64,000 nt of DNA from Euphorbia lathyris (lineage: Eukaryota; Streptophyta; Magnoliopsida; Malpighiales; Euphorbiaceae), in NCBI RefSeq assembly GCF_963576675.1, contig NC_088913.1, positions 13,529,001 to 13,593,000 of the forward strand, in the 5' to 3' direction. The position numbers and the translations under genes were made by a program. This document shows, piece by piece, positions 1 through 11,112 of this stretch; positions within the stretch are counted from its first letter, which is position 1; each line of letters starts with the position of its first letter. Below the pieces are notes generated by a model. It saw nothing but the letters and a program-made list of their open reading frames with translations. It had not been told where the DNA came from and did no database searches.

Positions 1-424
1 TCTTCTCGGTCATGAATCTTGTAATCTACATTTCACACGTGCGTCATTTGATCAGTAACAAATCACAAACATATGTTCGGATGTGAAAAAAATAAAAAAT
101 ATATATCGTCTTTTGTACGAATTATACAAAAAAAAATCAAAAAATTCACCAAATTTATAAATATTAATCTCCAATTCTATTATTAAATTACAAAAAACAC
201 AAAATCTTTTTTTTTGAACGAATTGATATGCAATTGTTACAAAATAAAGAACAAAAATGAATATGTTTTATAATAGTATCTGAAATTGATCCAATTTATC
301 AACGTTAGAGGCAAAATTGCTCTTAACTACAAATGTTAAGGATAAAATTGCACAATTTTAGACATTAGGAGTAAAATTGCTAATGGCTCAAAACATTAGG
401 GGTATTCAAACTCTTATTCTCTTT
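1..424. repeat. Mutator-like MITE, copy A (cut by window edge)
   Basis: Non-coding, AT-rich. The right end carries sub-repeats of the type ACGTTAGGGGTAAAATTGC in degenerate form (about 300-400). The body (the stretch about forgetting bases 60-290) matches, in inverted orientation, the body of copy B directly downstream. The left end lies outside the window and the right end is degraded, so no target duplication can be read. Confidence 0.75.
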
Positions 425-456
425 CTTTTAATTAAAAATAAAATTAGTTAAAAATT

Positions 457-1043
457 GGTCTAAGGTACAAAAAAAAAAAACTACTAACATTTACCGCCAT
501 GAGTAAATTTACCACTAACGTGTAAAATAATGCAATTTTACACCTAATGTTGGCAGCCAATAGTAATTTTACCCCAAATATTGGCAATTTGGGTCAATTT
601 GAAACATTGTTATAAAACACATATATTTTGCTCTTTATTCTGCACCAATTGCATATCAGTTCGTTTAAAAAAAATAGTTCATATTTTCTTTGATTTAATA
701 ATAAAATTGGAAATTAATGTTTATAAATTTGGTGAAGTACATTTTCAATTTTTTTTTGTCTAACTCGTACAATATATATTTTTATTTTTTTTCACGTCTA
801 ATCATAAGTTTATGATCTGTTACTAATGAGTGATAAATGACTCATATGTGAAGCGTAGATGACAAGATTCATTACCGAGAAGATAATTTGATGAATTATT
901 TATCAAATTGACCCAACTTGACAACATTAGGGGTACAATTGCTCTTGTCTGCTAACGTTAGGGGTACAATTGCACTATTTTAGACGTTAAAAGTAAAATT
1001 GCTCCTTACTATAAACGTTATGGCTATTTTTACACCTTATCCC
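457..1043. repeat. Mutator-like MITE, copy B
   Basis: Non-coding element of about 587 bp with long terminal inverted repeats built from three to four sub-repeats of the type ACGTTAGGGGTAAAATTGC. It ends in CACCTTATCCC. The flanks 448-456 and 1044-1052 agree at 8 of 9 bases, fitting the 9-bp duplication of Mutator-like elements. It lies head to head with copy A. Six relatives occur in the window (starts near 1, 8130, 36985, 39723, 40005 and 46871). Confidence 0.8.
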
Positions 1044-1179
1044 TTGAAAATTAAAAGAGAAAGACATTAATTTCAGCATGCCTTTACATTAATTAAAAAA
1101 AAATTAATCTATAATTAATTCTTAAAGGAACACGTATATAATTAGGATTCCATCCTAAACCTAATCATATTCAAATTAG

Positions 1180-1724
1180 AATGCGGTTAATGGGGCTGCT
1201 GTGCAACCGAGACCGGTTGTTGGTATGTCTGCGGACTGCAGATGGGTGCCGCCTGATTCTGGGCTGGTGAAATTAAATTGTGATGCGTCTTTTAACTCTT
1301 CGAACTGTGTTGGTGCTGCGGGTTTTATTGCTCGTGATTCTAATGGTGAGGTTGTTATGAGTGGGGCGTGCCCGTTGGGTCGGTGTTGGTCTGCTTTTCA
1401 TGCGGAACTGTTGGGATTCTGAACGGTTTGGTTTTTGCTAAACAGTATGGTGTGGAGAAGGTTGTGGTGTCATCGGATTGTAAATATGCTATTGAGGCAA
1501 TTATTGCAGATAGGGATTTGAGCTATGTGGATGTCATAGTCAAGTCAATTCCTAGGGCAGCCGAGTCTTTTGTTAATGCGTGTTTCATTTATGAGGGACG
1601 TCCGTGGAATAGCGCTGCTCATGAACTTGCTAAATGGGGTTCCAGTTTAGCTGGTCCTCAAATTTTAGTTTCTGATTTTCCTACTTTTCTGTCTTCTTGT
1701 ATTGATTCTGATCGTATTCATTAA
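1180..1724 (+). pseudogene. RNase H domain of LINE ORF2, frameshifted
   Basis: The reading frame from about 1180 encodes the start of a plant RNase H-like domain (RVT_3 type). KLNCDASF holds the first catalytic Asp, GAAGFIARDSNG follows, and HAELLG carries the catalytic Glu. The frame ends at a TGA at 1420-1422. The domain continues one frame over (LNGLVFAKQYG, then VVSSDCKYAIEAI with the next Asp, and NSAAHELAKWG) to the stop at 1724. The junction near 1417 fits the loss of one base. In plants this domain is found at the end of L1-type ORF2 and in related domesticated proteins. The A tail directly behind it argues for a LINE. Endonuclease and reverse transcriptase are absent. Confidence 0.8.
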
Positions 1725-1761
1725 TACAAATTGATATATATTGATCAAAAAAAAAAAAAAA
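1180..1761 (+). mobile_element. 5'-truncated L1-type LINE with poly(A) tail
   Basis: Only the C-terminal RNase H region, a very short 3' UTR and a 15-base A run (1747-1761) remain, which is the usual shape of a 5'-truncated L1 insertion. No clear target duplication was found. Confidence 0.75.
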
Positions 1762-4252
1762 CTTTAGAGGAAACGTCGTTTACTCCACCATTGAGTTCAG
1801 GGTTCAGAGCTTCTCGTTTTTCAGGTAAAAATTTCTTCTGTTTGCAGTGTTGTTTATGACGATTTTGAGAATCCGTAGCGATTTTCTCCAATTACTCTCT
1901 CTAGGCGTTTTATTGACTCCTAGGTGATATTTAGCCGTCTTGCTTCCGCCTAGACTGCCTCGACGCCGCTAGGTACCCCCTAAGCGACAATGAACAAAAA
2001 CATTTTTGATTGTGAATTTATTTTTTTGGTTTATTATAATTCAATTTTAAGTTGTTTCAGTGATATTGTTGTTTGAAATGTTGATTTTGCACATTTTTAA
2101 AGATATATGTTATAAATATACATGATTTTTAATATTAAATAATTTTATATTATTATTTTTAGATAGTATAATACATATTTTAATTGAATTTTAATAATAA
2201 TTTGTTGATAAACAAATAAAAAATACAAAAATACAAATCCGATTAATCCCCGATTAATTCCGACTAATCCCCGATTAATCTCTAAGGGCTCTATCCGCCC
2301 GACTAGCGTCTAGCATTTTTTACAATCTTGCTATGAAGACGAATAAAATTCAGTAGCTATACTGTGAAAACTAACAACATTTTAAAGCTTGGCATTGTTT
2401 CCTTTTCCTACTCTTGTAATATAAACGTTACGGTCTATGTTTGGGATTCAAAGGGAATAAAAGCAATATATGGGATCTTCATTTTCTTCCTTTCTGTCAT
2501 TATTCTTCTGTATTGAATGTTACCTTTATTTTATTTGTTTCAAATCCTTTTTCATCAAGGATTAAAGAGACCAATAACATATTTCTAGGTAGTTTTGGAG
2601 AAATGTACTAATTCTATGACAACATGTACATAGGGATCATGATCAAACTAAAGCCTTTTAAGCAATATTCAGGTCATTGACTGTGTATAACAGAAAAGCT
2701 ACAGAGCAGAAGTCATTAATATAACAAGTTTTGTCTAGTATGAAACTGTTTCAGTTTATCGATCAAATTTTTGATGTGACATTTAGACAGCAAAAAATCA
2801 GTATTTTCAAATTTTCGTCAACTTGAGACTAAATATTTTATTTGGAAACAATAAGATTAAATTTATATAATTTTGTATGTTAAGACGTTTATTATTTTAG
2901 AAGTGACCTTATTTAGCATTTGGACTAATATATGTAAATAGTTTCAAAGATTTTCCAGCTACAAAATAACTTAATTTCAGTCCCAACGTCGGTCAAACGA
3001 TACAACCAAAACTCTCGCTAACAGAAATCAACACATCAGATGGAGACATTCTCACTACCTAAAGGAAACACACTTTAGGATAAACCTAAACTACATAGGA
3101 GAGTTTAAAGGTAAGAATGTGTTTATCCTTAAACACTCTTAATGATAAACACAAACTTTAGAATAAAGTTCGGTTTATCACAAACATTATTTATATTTTT
3201 TAAGGATCCATTTTGATGCGTTATTAAGACAAAAAGAAAATGATGGATTTGGGCTGTTAGTGAATTTAATGAAATGTGCTGTTAGTGAATTTAATGAAGA
3301 AAGTAAATGAACATGGTTTCCACAATTTGTGTATGCATTAAAGAATATGTGAATCATTATGTTGATTTATTTATTTTTAAGCATTATTTATAAGAGAATT
3401 TGCAAAGTTGGTAAACTGCAAATTCTAAAACGCTAATTATAAGTTTGCAAACAGCACAAATCACAAATATAAACTTGAAAACTTTAAACAAGAGGTTTAT
3501 GTTTCTAGATTGACAAAACACGTACATTTTTTTTAATACTTTAATGGTTATACTAATTTTACTCATTTCATTTGATTGTGCAACGGTATTTTTTAGACTT
3601 TGAATTATGATCTTTTAGTCTTTTTATATAGTCACGTCAAACATAACAAAACTACTTTCAAATTGTTAAAAACAAGATTCAAATGCAAATAACATTAATA
3701 ACACTTCAACCAATTTTTATGGTCACTAATAGCTTAATACGCAATTATAATCAATTAATAGGTCAAATGGAAATATCAGAATCACTAATAATCAACATTT
3801 TAAACATAACAAACAATTAAATTTCTAAATAATCTTATCAGATCAGCACTAAGCTTAGGTGGAGGCGCATGTCAACTACACAAGTACATTAAGGGGTGTT
3901 TGATTCAGTTTTTCAGAATAACGTTTAACGTTTTACTTCAAACCGCGGGAATTATGATGTTTGGTTAAATTTATACAACTTTTAGCTTTTTTTTAATAGA
4001 AACAATAGAGTTTTGAAGCTTTTCATGAACATCTACGTATGTTTAATATTGACACTTATTTTGTAAGTTAAGAGGTGAGGTGTTTTTCCAAGTTCAAGAG
4101 ATCCTAATATATCAAGCCTTCATCACTCATCAAAGTTGTTTACCAAGATCAAATTCATTTTTAAGGTTCTGAATCTCATTCTCTTCATCTTCAAGCTATT
4201 CATCTACACATCTATATTCTTCTTTCTCTCTTCATCTCTATCAACTATACAA
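1762..4252. other. Long stretch without a supported gene
   Basis: AT-rich sequence with no reading frame that resembles a protein. It contains a possible old repeat at 1925-2335 and otherwise scattered AT-rich sequence. A short motif GATAAAC...GTTTATC recurs around 3075-3180. Nothing else is supported. Confidence 0.6.
1925..2335. repeat. Possible old dispersed repeat with CGCCTAG and CCGATTAAT motifs
   Basis: GC-rich ends (CTTCCGCCTAGACTGCC near 1945 and CCGCCCGACTAGCGTCTAG near 2291) enclose an AT-rich centre. A short tandem of CCCCGATTAAT-like units lies at 2237-2280. Terminal motifs of this type recur in dispersed plant repeats, but no target duplication or clear inverted repeat is visible. 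Confidence 0.3.
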
Positions 4253-4404
4253 GTTCTTTCTCGAGCACTAGAAAATGATACTTGAGCCTTCTCCTTTCGG
4301 ACACGGCTTAAAACTCGTGAGTAGAAGTATCATATTTCCTATTCTGTTATTATAAGCACTTCCTTCGAGTGTAGAGAAAAGCGACTTGAAGGAAGTGCTT
4401 ATCA
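4253..4404. repeat. Dispersed segment shared with 47333-47470, containing a hairpin
   Basis: The sequence starting AGTTCTTTCT and containing TTGAGCCTTCTCCTTTC is found again at 47333. Near its right end, 4351-4373 and 4388-4410 form an inverted repeat around AAGCACTTCCTTC with a loop of about 15 bases. It abuts the broken 3' end of the first F-box relic. Confidence 0.55.
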
Positions 4405-5167
4405 TAATATAATAAACACACCCACTAAAATAAGTAGGGAACAATTTCCATAATGACTTGGAAAAAAGCGAAGGTCTTTCCATGTTTCTGTACCAAGAAC
4501 ATGTACTTCAGCCACCATAACGTTTTCATGTTCAGTCCAACGCGTAAACATTCTTATCACCTTATATTGGTTAGTCAGGGGACTAAAACCGAAACCTAAT
4601 CCAACATGCATGTCAAGATCCTTAACCGTCCTAACCTCTGGAAGATTAATAAACTCACCTGTAACCGGATTACAAACTATAACAGGGTCATTATCAGATG
4701 GATTGGACAAACAAAGCAAGCCGTTACATGAATTACCTATCTTATATTTGTGATTCTTCATATTCAACTTCAAGCAATTCTCACTCCTTGCCCCTTCTTT
4801 ATCAAATATCATTTCAATGTTGCGCAATGGGAGTTTGAATTTTGAGTCAAGTTTAATCTTAATAGATGAGCTACCATAATACATGCGCGCAATCTTGTGC
4901 TTAAAATCATTTTAATCTTAATAGAGGATATACCTCAGATTGATCGAAATGGAGCTTTGCAAACTCAGGATCTGAAATTAGATCATACAATGTTTTGCAT
5001 ACACATTTGCATACAAAAATCCTCTTTATAGGGAACCTAAGTAGAATATTTACCAGAATGGTATCTGGCAGATCAGAAAACGAAGGACCTGAGTAATTAA
5101 TTTGTATGTGGCTAACTTTCCCTGCTCCATTTGCATTAGAAGCTGTTGATTTCCTTCTTCTTTTCAT
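4405..5167 (-). pseudogene. F-box-associated gene, relic 1 (deleted and truncated)
   Basis: The start used here is the ATG at 5167, which follows a conserved 3' splice site and is shared with the paralogue at 53711. The upstream in-frame ATG at 5185 lies inside the inferred intron. The N-terminus carries an F-box (FSDLPDTILVNILLRFPIKR, then CKCVCKTLYDLISDPEF), which in this family binds Skp1. The frame hits a stop at 4907 just after EVYPLL, where roughly 65 bp present in the paralogue are missing. The F-box-associated half resumes in another frame at 4884 (SCNGLLCLSNPSDNDPVIV, NPVTGEFINLPEV) and breaks off at about 4405 inside the segment that reads FPTYFNGCVYWI in the paralogue. The C-terminal third is gone. 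No product of normal function is expected. Confidence 0.85.
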
Positions 5168-5171
5168 GAAA

Positions 5172-5485
5172 CTGAGACATCGCAAATCACATTATCAACA
5201 AACTGAATTTCAATTGCTTAAAATAAATGAATCCATTTGATGATTTAACGAATTATTAATGTCTGATCTGATTCAAAAGATCCAAACCTAAAATCTCAAA
5301 AGCAGGTTTTAATCTTATCGAGTAGCAACCCTAAATTGTACGATTCAATAGCACAATGAATGAATAGCTAAATGAAAAATGGGGAAAAGAGTATAAAAAC
5401 AAGTAGGAAGCATATGCAATTAAAGATCCTACTTAATGATGATTAGAACTATAGAAAATGGGAGTGAAAGAGAAGAAAGTATTAC
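5172..5485 (-). other. Relic of 5' UTR intron of F-box relic 1
   Basis: A donor (CCG|GTAATAC at 5485) and an acceptor (TCTCAG at 5172) bracket 314 bp. The same exon-intron layout, with similar sequence, is found ahead of the paralogue at 53716-54011. This supports starting translation at 5167. Sequence upstream to about 5620 is also shared between the two loci. Confidence 0.6.
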
Positions 5486-6810
5486 CGGAAGGAAAATTGA
5501 CGCTTCAAGGCGTCTGAAGTGATTGGTAGAGTCGGGGAAAGTGCATTTATATACCACAATTTGCGCACTGGAAATTGGCGGGAAGTTAAGTTATGCATTT
5601 TTGGGTTGGGCCTCAGTAAGCAAGACCTTTCTAGCCAAAACACCTACAAAAAAATTGGCGTATATATGCACATTGGGAAATAATTCTTTTAACTCTCTAA
5701 TTAAAAATAATCTCATTATGGTGTTTTGGATGTAATGAAAGTAAAAATCTTGATACAGTCGCACTGTTAAATTGTTTGATTAAAAAAGGGCAATAAAAAA
5801 AATCCAATCCAATTAATAAAGGAATTTATAGATTGATTATAAATAACCGATCAAATCCATGGAACTGGATTTGATTGGTTTTGGTTTGAATTGATTTTAG
5901 TCAATATATTTCTATTATCAGCTATAAATTTATGTGCCTGCTAAAAATTAGATTGAAATTTTATTTTAAAATGAATAATAAGGCAAATATGTAAAGTGAA
6001 AAGGGCTAATTAAATAAAAAAAGTCGAAGCATCAAAACTATTCCGATATATAATATTTTATTTTCTCTTTTTCATGTTTTTTTCTTTCATTCTTTCCATT
6101 TTTCTATATTTTTATTTTGGTTTTTTTGTTTATTCCATCAGTTATTTATTTGGTTATTTCTGCATCCATCAAAATCACATCCTTTCCTTTTCCAGGAGTT
6201 TGAAACTAAATAGCCATTTAAGATAATTGGTAGAAAATTTGAGCTTATCATTTTCATCGCAAGGATTTATTTTTGTGTAGTTTGAGCAATGTGATAATAC
6301 AAATGATAATTAATTATGAAGCTTTAAGAAAATTGAAATTGCATCATGCTAATCATGTCAAAAATGAAATATAGTAATTAAAATGATCAATTATGTCAAC
6401 CAAATTATATAATAAGTTTAAAATTCTAACATAAAATTAATTTATAATAATCTTTTTTCAGGTTTATTATATATCCTGACTTTAATTTACTATAAAATAT
6501 AAAAAAAAAAATATGCAAGAGAAAGTAGTGATTTGAATTGACAAACGTTTCATTTCAAAATGGAAGACAAAAACATTGTCAAGCTAAACAATTTAACTAA
6601 TTATATTTATATTCAAACGTTTCATTTTAAAAGAATTCATTAAAACCTTTTTCATTTATATACCATTTATTCGATTGTTTGGTTCTAGATTCGTCAAACA
6701 TTCTTTAGATATTTTTTCTCCCAATTAATGTTTTCTGTATTACTGATACACTTTGATCTCAAATATGCATTAGCTAGAAAAGCCATAAAAATTCGATTCT
6801 TTAATTCCTT
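5486..6810. other. Intergenic, no gene seen
   Basis: 5486-5620 is the old promoter and leader region shared with the third F-box locus. The rest is AT-rich with long T and A runs and no convincing reading frame or repeat boundary. Confidence 0.6.
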
Positions 6811-6814
6811 CTTA

Positions 6815-7145
6815 ATTGATGTGTTAATCATTCTTTTTCTTTCTTGTACAACTCTTCCAATAAGTCATCTTCAATCTCTTCTTCTTCATAACCAAACAAA
6901 AAATCCTCTAGGAATGTGTCATTCTCTCCCTCTCCTTCTTCTTCAACCTCAGTATTTCGATTCACATTCCAATCCCAAGGCGAAAAGAATGAAGAATCAT
7001 GAGTGAAGTATGATGGATGACGAGTGGTCCATAGTAGTACTTTCTATGGTAATGGTGGTAATTGTTCTGAATAGTATTTATCCCATGAAAGAATTGAATT
7101 GATACTAGTTTGATTAAGTGATAAGGAAGAATCTGATGTATATTA
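6815..7145 (-). pseudogene. Unrecognised acidic protein, relic copy 1
   Basis: Reading on the minus strand, fragments in different frames match the copy at 36195-36737. There is a segment with SWDKYYSEQLPPL (about 7045-7095), and a very acidic C-terminus with FLEDFLFGYEEEEIEDDLLEEL and a basic end (about 6835-6960). The two parts are out of frame, and the N-terminal half seen in copy 2 is missing. I do not recognise the family. The acidic tail and lack of any membrane segment suggest a soluble protein. The alternative, that this is chance similarity, is unlikely because the match covers several hundred bases on both sides. Confidence 0.5.
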
Positions 7146-7251
7146 ATTCAGATGACAAAATGACCAAAAGTAACAACTTCAAGAACTGCATATGGTTTAG
7201 ACCTTTTTTTTTTTATCTTTTTATCTATATTTTCAGTTCTACTCCACCATT

Positions 7252-7816
7252 AAAAACGACCCGGTCCGGAGAGGGTGGCGCCGGGGTAGAAGGCCTGAGC
7301 AAGGAGCAGCCCTAAGGGATGGCGATGGGGGCAGGAATGAACCGAATCCCACATCGGAAATGGAGATGGAGTGATTGGGGCTTATTAGTAAGATGTGAAT
7401 CCAATACATGCAGACACGTTTTAAAGCCGTGAGGCCCAAGGTGTTGGATTTGGGCCAGAACGGACAATATCTACATGGTATTGAACCCGGGTGTTACAAT
7501 TGGTATCAGAGCCGACTCTCCACGTACGATGTGTGGTTCGGGGACGAACCAGACGGAAGCTGGTAGGCCTGTAACGACCCGGTCCGGAGAGGGTGGCACC
7601 GGGGTAGAAGGCCTGAGCAAGGAGCGACCCTAAGGGATGGCGATGGGGGCAGTAATGAACCGAATCCCACATCGGAAATGGAGAGGGAGTGATTGGAGCT
7701 TATTAATAAGATGTGAATCTAATACATGTAGACGCGTTTTAAAGCCGTGAGGCCCAAGGTGTTGGATTTGGGCTAGAGCGGACAATATCTATATGGTATT
7801 GGACCAGAGTGTTACA
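7252..7816 (+). mobile_element. TRIM retrotransposon (two 247-bp LTRs, 71-bp interior)
   Basis: LTRs at 7252-7498 and 7570-7816 are collinear without indels (constant offset 318) and differ at roughly 20 positions. They end in GTGTTACA. The right copy begins TGTAACGACC, while the left copy has lost the leading TGT. Both contain TCCCACATCGG, a motif typical of plant TRIM LTRs. The interior starts with TGGTATCAGAGCC, the primer site for initiator tRNA-Met. There is no coding capacity, so mobilisation would need enzymes from another LTR element. Confidence 0.88.
7501..7513 (+). other. TRIM primer-binding site
   Basis: TGGTATCAGAGCC lies two bases after the left LTR and is complementary to the 3' end of initiator tRNA-Met. 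Confidence 0.85.
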
Positions 7817-8129
7817 CTAAAATTTCAGTGCGCCATCATCATTTGGAAGTTAATAAAAATAGTCAGCTATGTTTAATAAAGGCATAACACCAATTTTAGC
7901 CCTTAAACTAAAAGTCCAAAGTTAATTAGACCCCTAAACTATTAAAATCAGCAATGGAGTCCCTAATTAATTGAAGGTTTTAATGGAGAAGGTTTATGGA
8001 TTTCTCTAATATCTAAAGGGGCGAATAAGATATAAAATGAGTTAATTTTAGTTTAAACTTTTGAGATATCTCATTAACTTTGAAATGCAAATTTAATATT
8101 AAAAATGTAGAATTTAAGTAAGTTTAAAG
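7817..8129. other. Short intergenic stretch, nothing supported
   Basis: AT-rich. It contains phrases of the type TAGACCCCTAAACTATT that resemble degraded MITE ends, but no boundaries can be set. Confidence 0.4.
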
Positions 8130-8490
8130 AATAATATATCAATTTTACCTTTACATTTAAAATGGTGCAATTTTACATCTAACGTTCAAAAATTGGGTCA
8201 ATTCCTTACATCATTATAAAGTACGGATATTTTGTTTCTTATTCTGCACCAATTACATATCTATTGGTTCTTAAAAGTTTTTTTTTTTGTGATTTAATAA
8301 TAGAATTAGAGATTAACTTTTTTAAATTTGGCGAGTTTTTTAAATTTTTTTATCCAACTCATATAAAATACAATATATTTTTTTAATTTTTTTAACGTCT
8401 AATCATATATGTTTTTGATCTGCTACTAATTAATGCTAACATAATGGACATATAAAGTGTAGATGAAGGTTAATTAGTTAATATTATTTA
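8130..8490. repeat. Mutator-like MITE, copy C (degraded)
   Basis: The left inverted repeat is partial (AAATGGTGCAATTTTACATC near 8160). The central body (TTATTCTGCACCAATTACAT, ATTTAATAATAGAATTAGAG) matches copies B and G. The right inverted repeat is absent. Confidence 0.7.
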
Positions 8491-8756
8491 TTTATTTAGA
8501 TTTTCCGTATCACCTTTCAAGAAGTTATAAAACATCAAACCCACTATAAATCACTTGCGAGTTTTTGGTTGCATATGTATTAAGATTATTTAGGATAATC
8601 CTTTCAATATACATATACGTTCATGACCAACAAGGGAACTTTAATAATAATATCTATATTTTGTCTATCTTGTTTGTAGTTGACAAAATGATAATAAATA
8701 ATTTATCAGATATTAACTTCAGAACTACATTTACCTCTGCTGCAGTCCACAATGTT

Positions 8757-10660
8757 TCAAAAATCCATGTCTTCAGTATCATATTCATACAAAATCCATG
8801 ATGTTGATAGAGAATATTGTAATAGGAATGAAGGTTAATTGTATAAATAACAACAATCCAAATAATCAATTGCTAATCATATATAATTATTCATAATCTT
8901 AACCATAATCAAAAGTAATGATAATAAATTCCAAATTTAAGGACTAAAGTTAAAACCAAATCCTAAGTTAATTAACTAATAGATTCAACACTCATCAAAG
9001 ACCTTTCATCAAGACTAAGTTAGAGAAATACCTTGACTTGACATTAAGAACCGTCACATGAGCATGTTTGAGTGAAATAAAACTTGGAATATGAGGGATC
9101 GTGTTAACAACCATGACTCAAAGAAGGTGGGGCCTAAGGAGTTGAAGGTTTATACTAGGAAGAAGGGCAAAATGGGTAATTAATTAGGGGAGCAGATACC
9201 TTTGTCTGTAGTAGGTATTAGTGGTATTTAAATAAGGTGAGAGCTGAGGGAAAGGCAGGGATTTGTTTAGTTATTTTGGGAACCACCTGTTTGTGGCAGG
9301 ACTGGTGGGGCATAATCCTTGGGTCTCTTTGTTGTGTAACTTAACTGTTAAGGAAGACTCCTTCTACTATTCCATTAATCAAATTGTTCTTTCATGCTCA
9401 TTATACTGGTATTATTCATCTAGCTAAGTATTTTCTTGTTGAGTCTGGGTATTCTTTAACAAATCGCTTCCACTTTTGATTCCATTCCACGAACCTTCAA
9501 ATATCTTAATCCAAATTTTCTTGCCTTATGATATATAAAAACACTTTTATGAGATTAAACAACAACTCCGCGTTACTTTACGGGTTGATATGAGCCATCA
9601 TCTATCTTCACCATCCATGTCAATGGAGAGCATTTTAGACCAAGCCTTTTTCTCCACCATCATAAGCCCAAACATCCATAGGATCACGGTCCAGAGCCTC
9701 GGTTATGCAAAGTTCGCCCTCTAATACTCCCATGCCCACTCTCAAACTTATATTATATTTCTTCGATGGTGGTGCTCTAATTGACTTAACGCATTCCTTC
9801 TCAATGTCAAAACAAATTACAGAACACGGTTCATTAGAAATCCAATAAACATACCCATTCAAATAAGTAGGGAACAATTTACATGTTGACTCGGCAAAAA
9901 AGCGAAGGTCTTTCCATGTTTCTGTACCAAGAACATGTACTTCAGTCACCATAACTTTTTCATGTTCAGGCCTATGCATAAAGATTCTTATCACCTTACA
10001 TTGCTTAGTCACAGTACTAAAACCAATACCAGACTCAATAGGTATGTCAAGATCGTTAACCGCCCTAACCTCTGGAAGATTGATAAACTCAGCTGTAACC
10101 GGATTGCAAACTATAACATGCTCATTATCACATATATTGGACAAACAAACTATAACAGGGTCATTATCACATGGATTGGAAAAACAAAGCAAGTCGTTGC
10201 ATGAATTAACTATGATATATTTGTGATTCTTCATATTCAACTTCAAGCAATTCTCACTCCCTACCCCTTGTTTATCAAGTATCATTTCGATGTTGCGCAG
10301 TGGGAGTTTCAATTTTGAGTCAAGTTTAATCTTAAAAGATGAGCTATCATGGGACATCTCATGCTTGCTCTCAAAATCTTCTTGTTCTGGCTGCACAAGA
10401 TAAATCATTCTTGACAGTAATGTAAAACCTGAAGTTCGAAGAAGAGGATAAACCTGAGCTTGGTCCAAATGGAGTTTTGCAAAGTCAGGGTCTGAAATTA
10501 GATCATACCATGTTTTGCACACAAATTTGCATAGGAAAATCGTGCTTATCAAAAGCCTGAGTAGAATATTTATCAGAATATTTATGAGAAAATGAAGGAC
10601 CCTGAAGAGTAATTAATTTGTATGTGGCTAACATTCCCTGCTCCATTGCCTGAGCTGTTG
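8757..10660 (-). pseudogene. F-box-associated gene, relic 2
   Basis: The main open part is 10552-9635. It holds the second half of the F-box (CKFVCKTWYDLISDPDFAKL), then the associated domain (NSCNDLLCFSNP, NPVTAEFINLPEV, WKDLRFF, FPTYLNGYVYWIS, KECVKSIRAPPSKK). The first half of the F-box upstream to about 10660 is decayed. Relative to the 53-kb paralogue, a 27-residue stretch around PVIVC is partly duplicated. A one-base insertion near 9635 shifts the frame before SKMLSI. A 360-bp solo LTR at 9102-9461 interrupts the 3' part. The donor site of the C-terminal intron (CAAG|GTATTTC, about 9030) and an acidic last-exon tail ending YEYDTEDMDF (stop at 8757) remain recognisable. It is not functional. 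Confidence 0.85.
9102..9461. mobile_element. Solo LTR in F-box relic 2
   Basis: A 360-bp sequence beginning TGTTAAC and ending TTTAACA interrupts coding sequence that is continuous in the paralogue at about 49230. The flanks GATCG (9097-9101) and AATCG (9462-9466) agree at 4 of 5 bases. A possible TATA-like ATTTAAATAAG lies near 9228. No second LTR or internal region is present, so this is probably a product of LTR-LTR recombination. Superfamily is uncertain. Confidence 0.75.
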
Positions 10661-10751
10661 ATCAAATCACTCAAACCATATGATTTATTTTTGTACTTTT
10701 CTCTACTAGTATGTTCTACATTTTGAGGAACCATAAATTATATTAACTATA

Positions 10752-10931
10752 AAAAATAAAAAAAAGGGCGGCCCGGTCGCATTACGCGTCCCCGCTGAGC
10801 GAGGGTCCGGGGAGGGGTCCCACCACAAGGGTGTATTGGGGGCAAGCCTTCCCTTGCCACTCCTAAGACTCGAACCCGTGACCTCTGGTCACACGGCAAC
10901 AACGTTTTACCGTTGCGCCAAGGCTCGCCCT
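10752..10931 (-). mobile_element. tRNA-derived SINE, Au-like
   Basis: On the minus strand the element opens with a tRNA-like head. The A box includes CCTTGGCGCAACGG and the B box is GGTTCGAGTC (about 10870). A GC-rich body with CCCTTGTGGTGGGACCCC and CCCCGGACCC follows, and it ends in a T-rich tail, as in the plant Au SINE family. A perfect 20-bp target duplication flanks it (10732-10751 and 10932-10951). Transcription would be by RNA polymerase III, and movement would rely on LINE enzymes. Confidence 0.9.
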
Positions 10932-11025
10932 CATAAATTATATTAACTATAATTAGGAAAAAGTACAAAAATAAACCTTGTGGTTTTGGACATTATTTTC
11001 AAACATAAATCATATGGTTTAAAAG

Positions 11026-11112
11026 TGATACAGATTGAAAGCGATAAATGAAGGTTTTAATCGTAAACCAACAAAGAGGTTCTTCTCTAGCTAAACTAGA
11101 ATGAGTGAATCC
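11026..11112 (-). repeat. Gypsy 3' LTR, distal part
   Basis: These 87 bp are nearly identical to 31371-31457 of the 5' LTR and end at AATCC, the target duplication of the inserted solo LTR. The remaining 459 bp of the LTR lie at 22357-22815. Confidence 0.9.

Noticed and set aside
7239..7672. Overlapping minus-strand frames of 66 and 83 residues with similar ends
   Set aside because: They are readings of the two TRIM LTRs; no protein family resemblance.
10860..10931. Functional tRNA gene
   Set aside because: A and B boxes are present, but acceptor and anticodon arms do not form; the SINE body, T tail and target duplication explain it.
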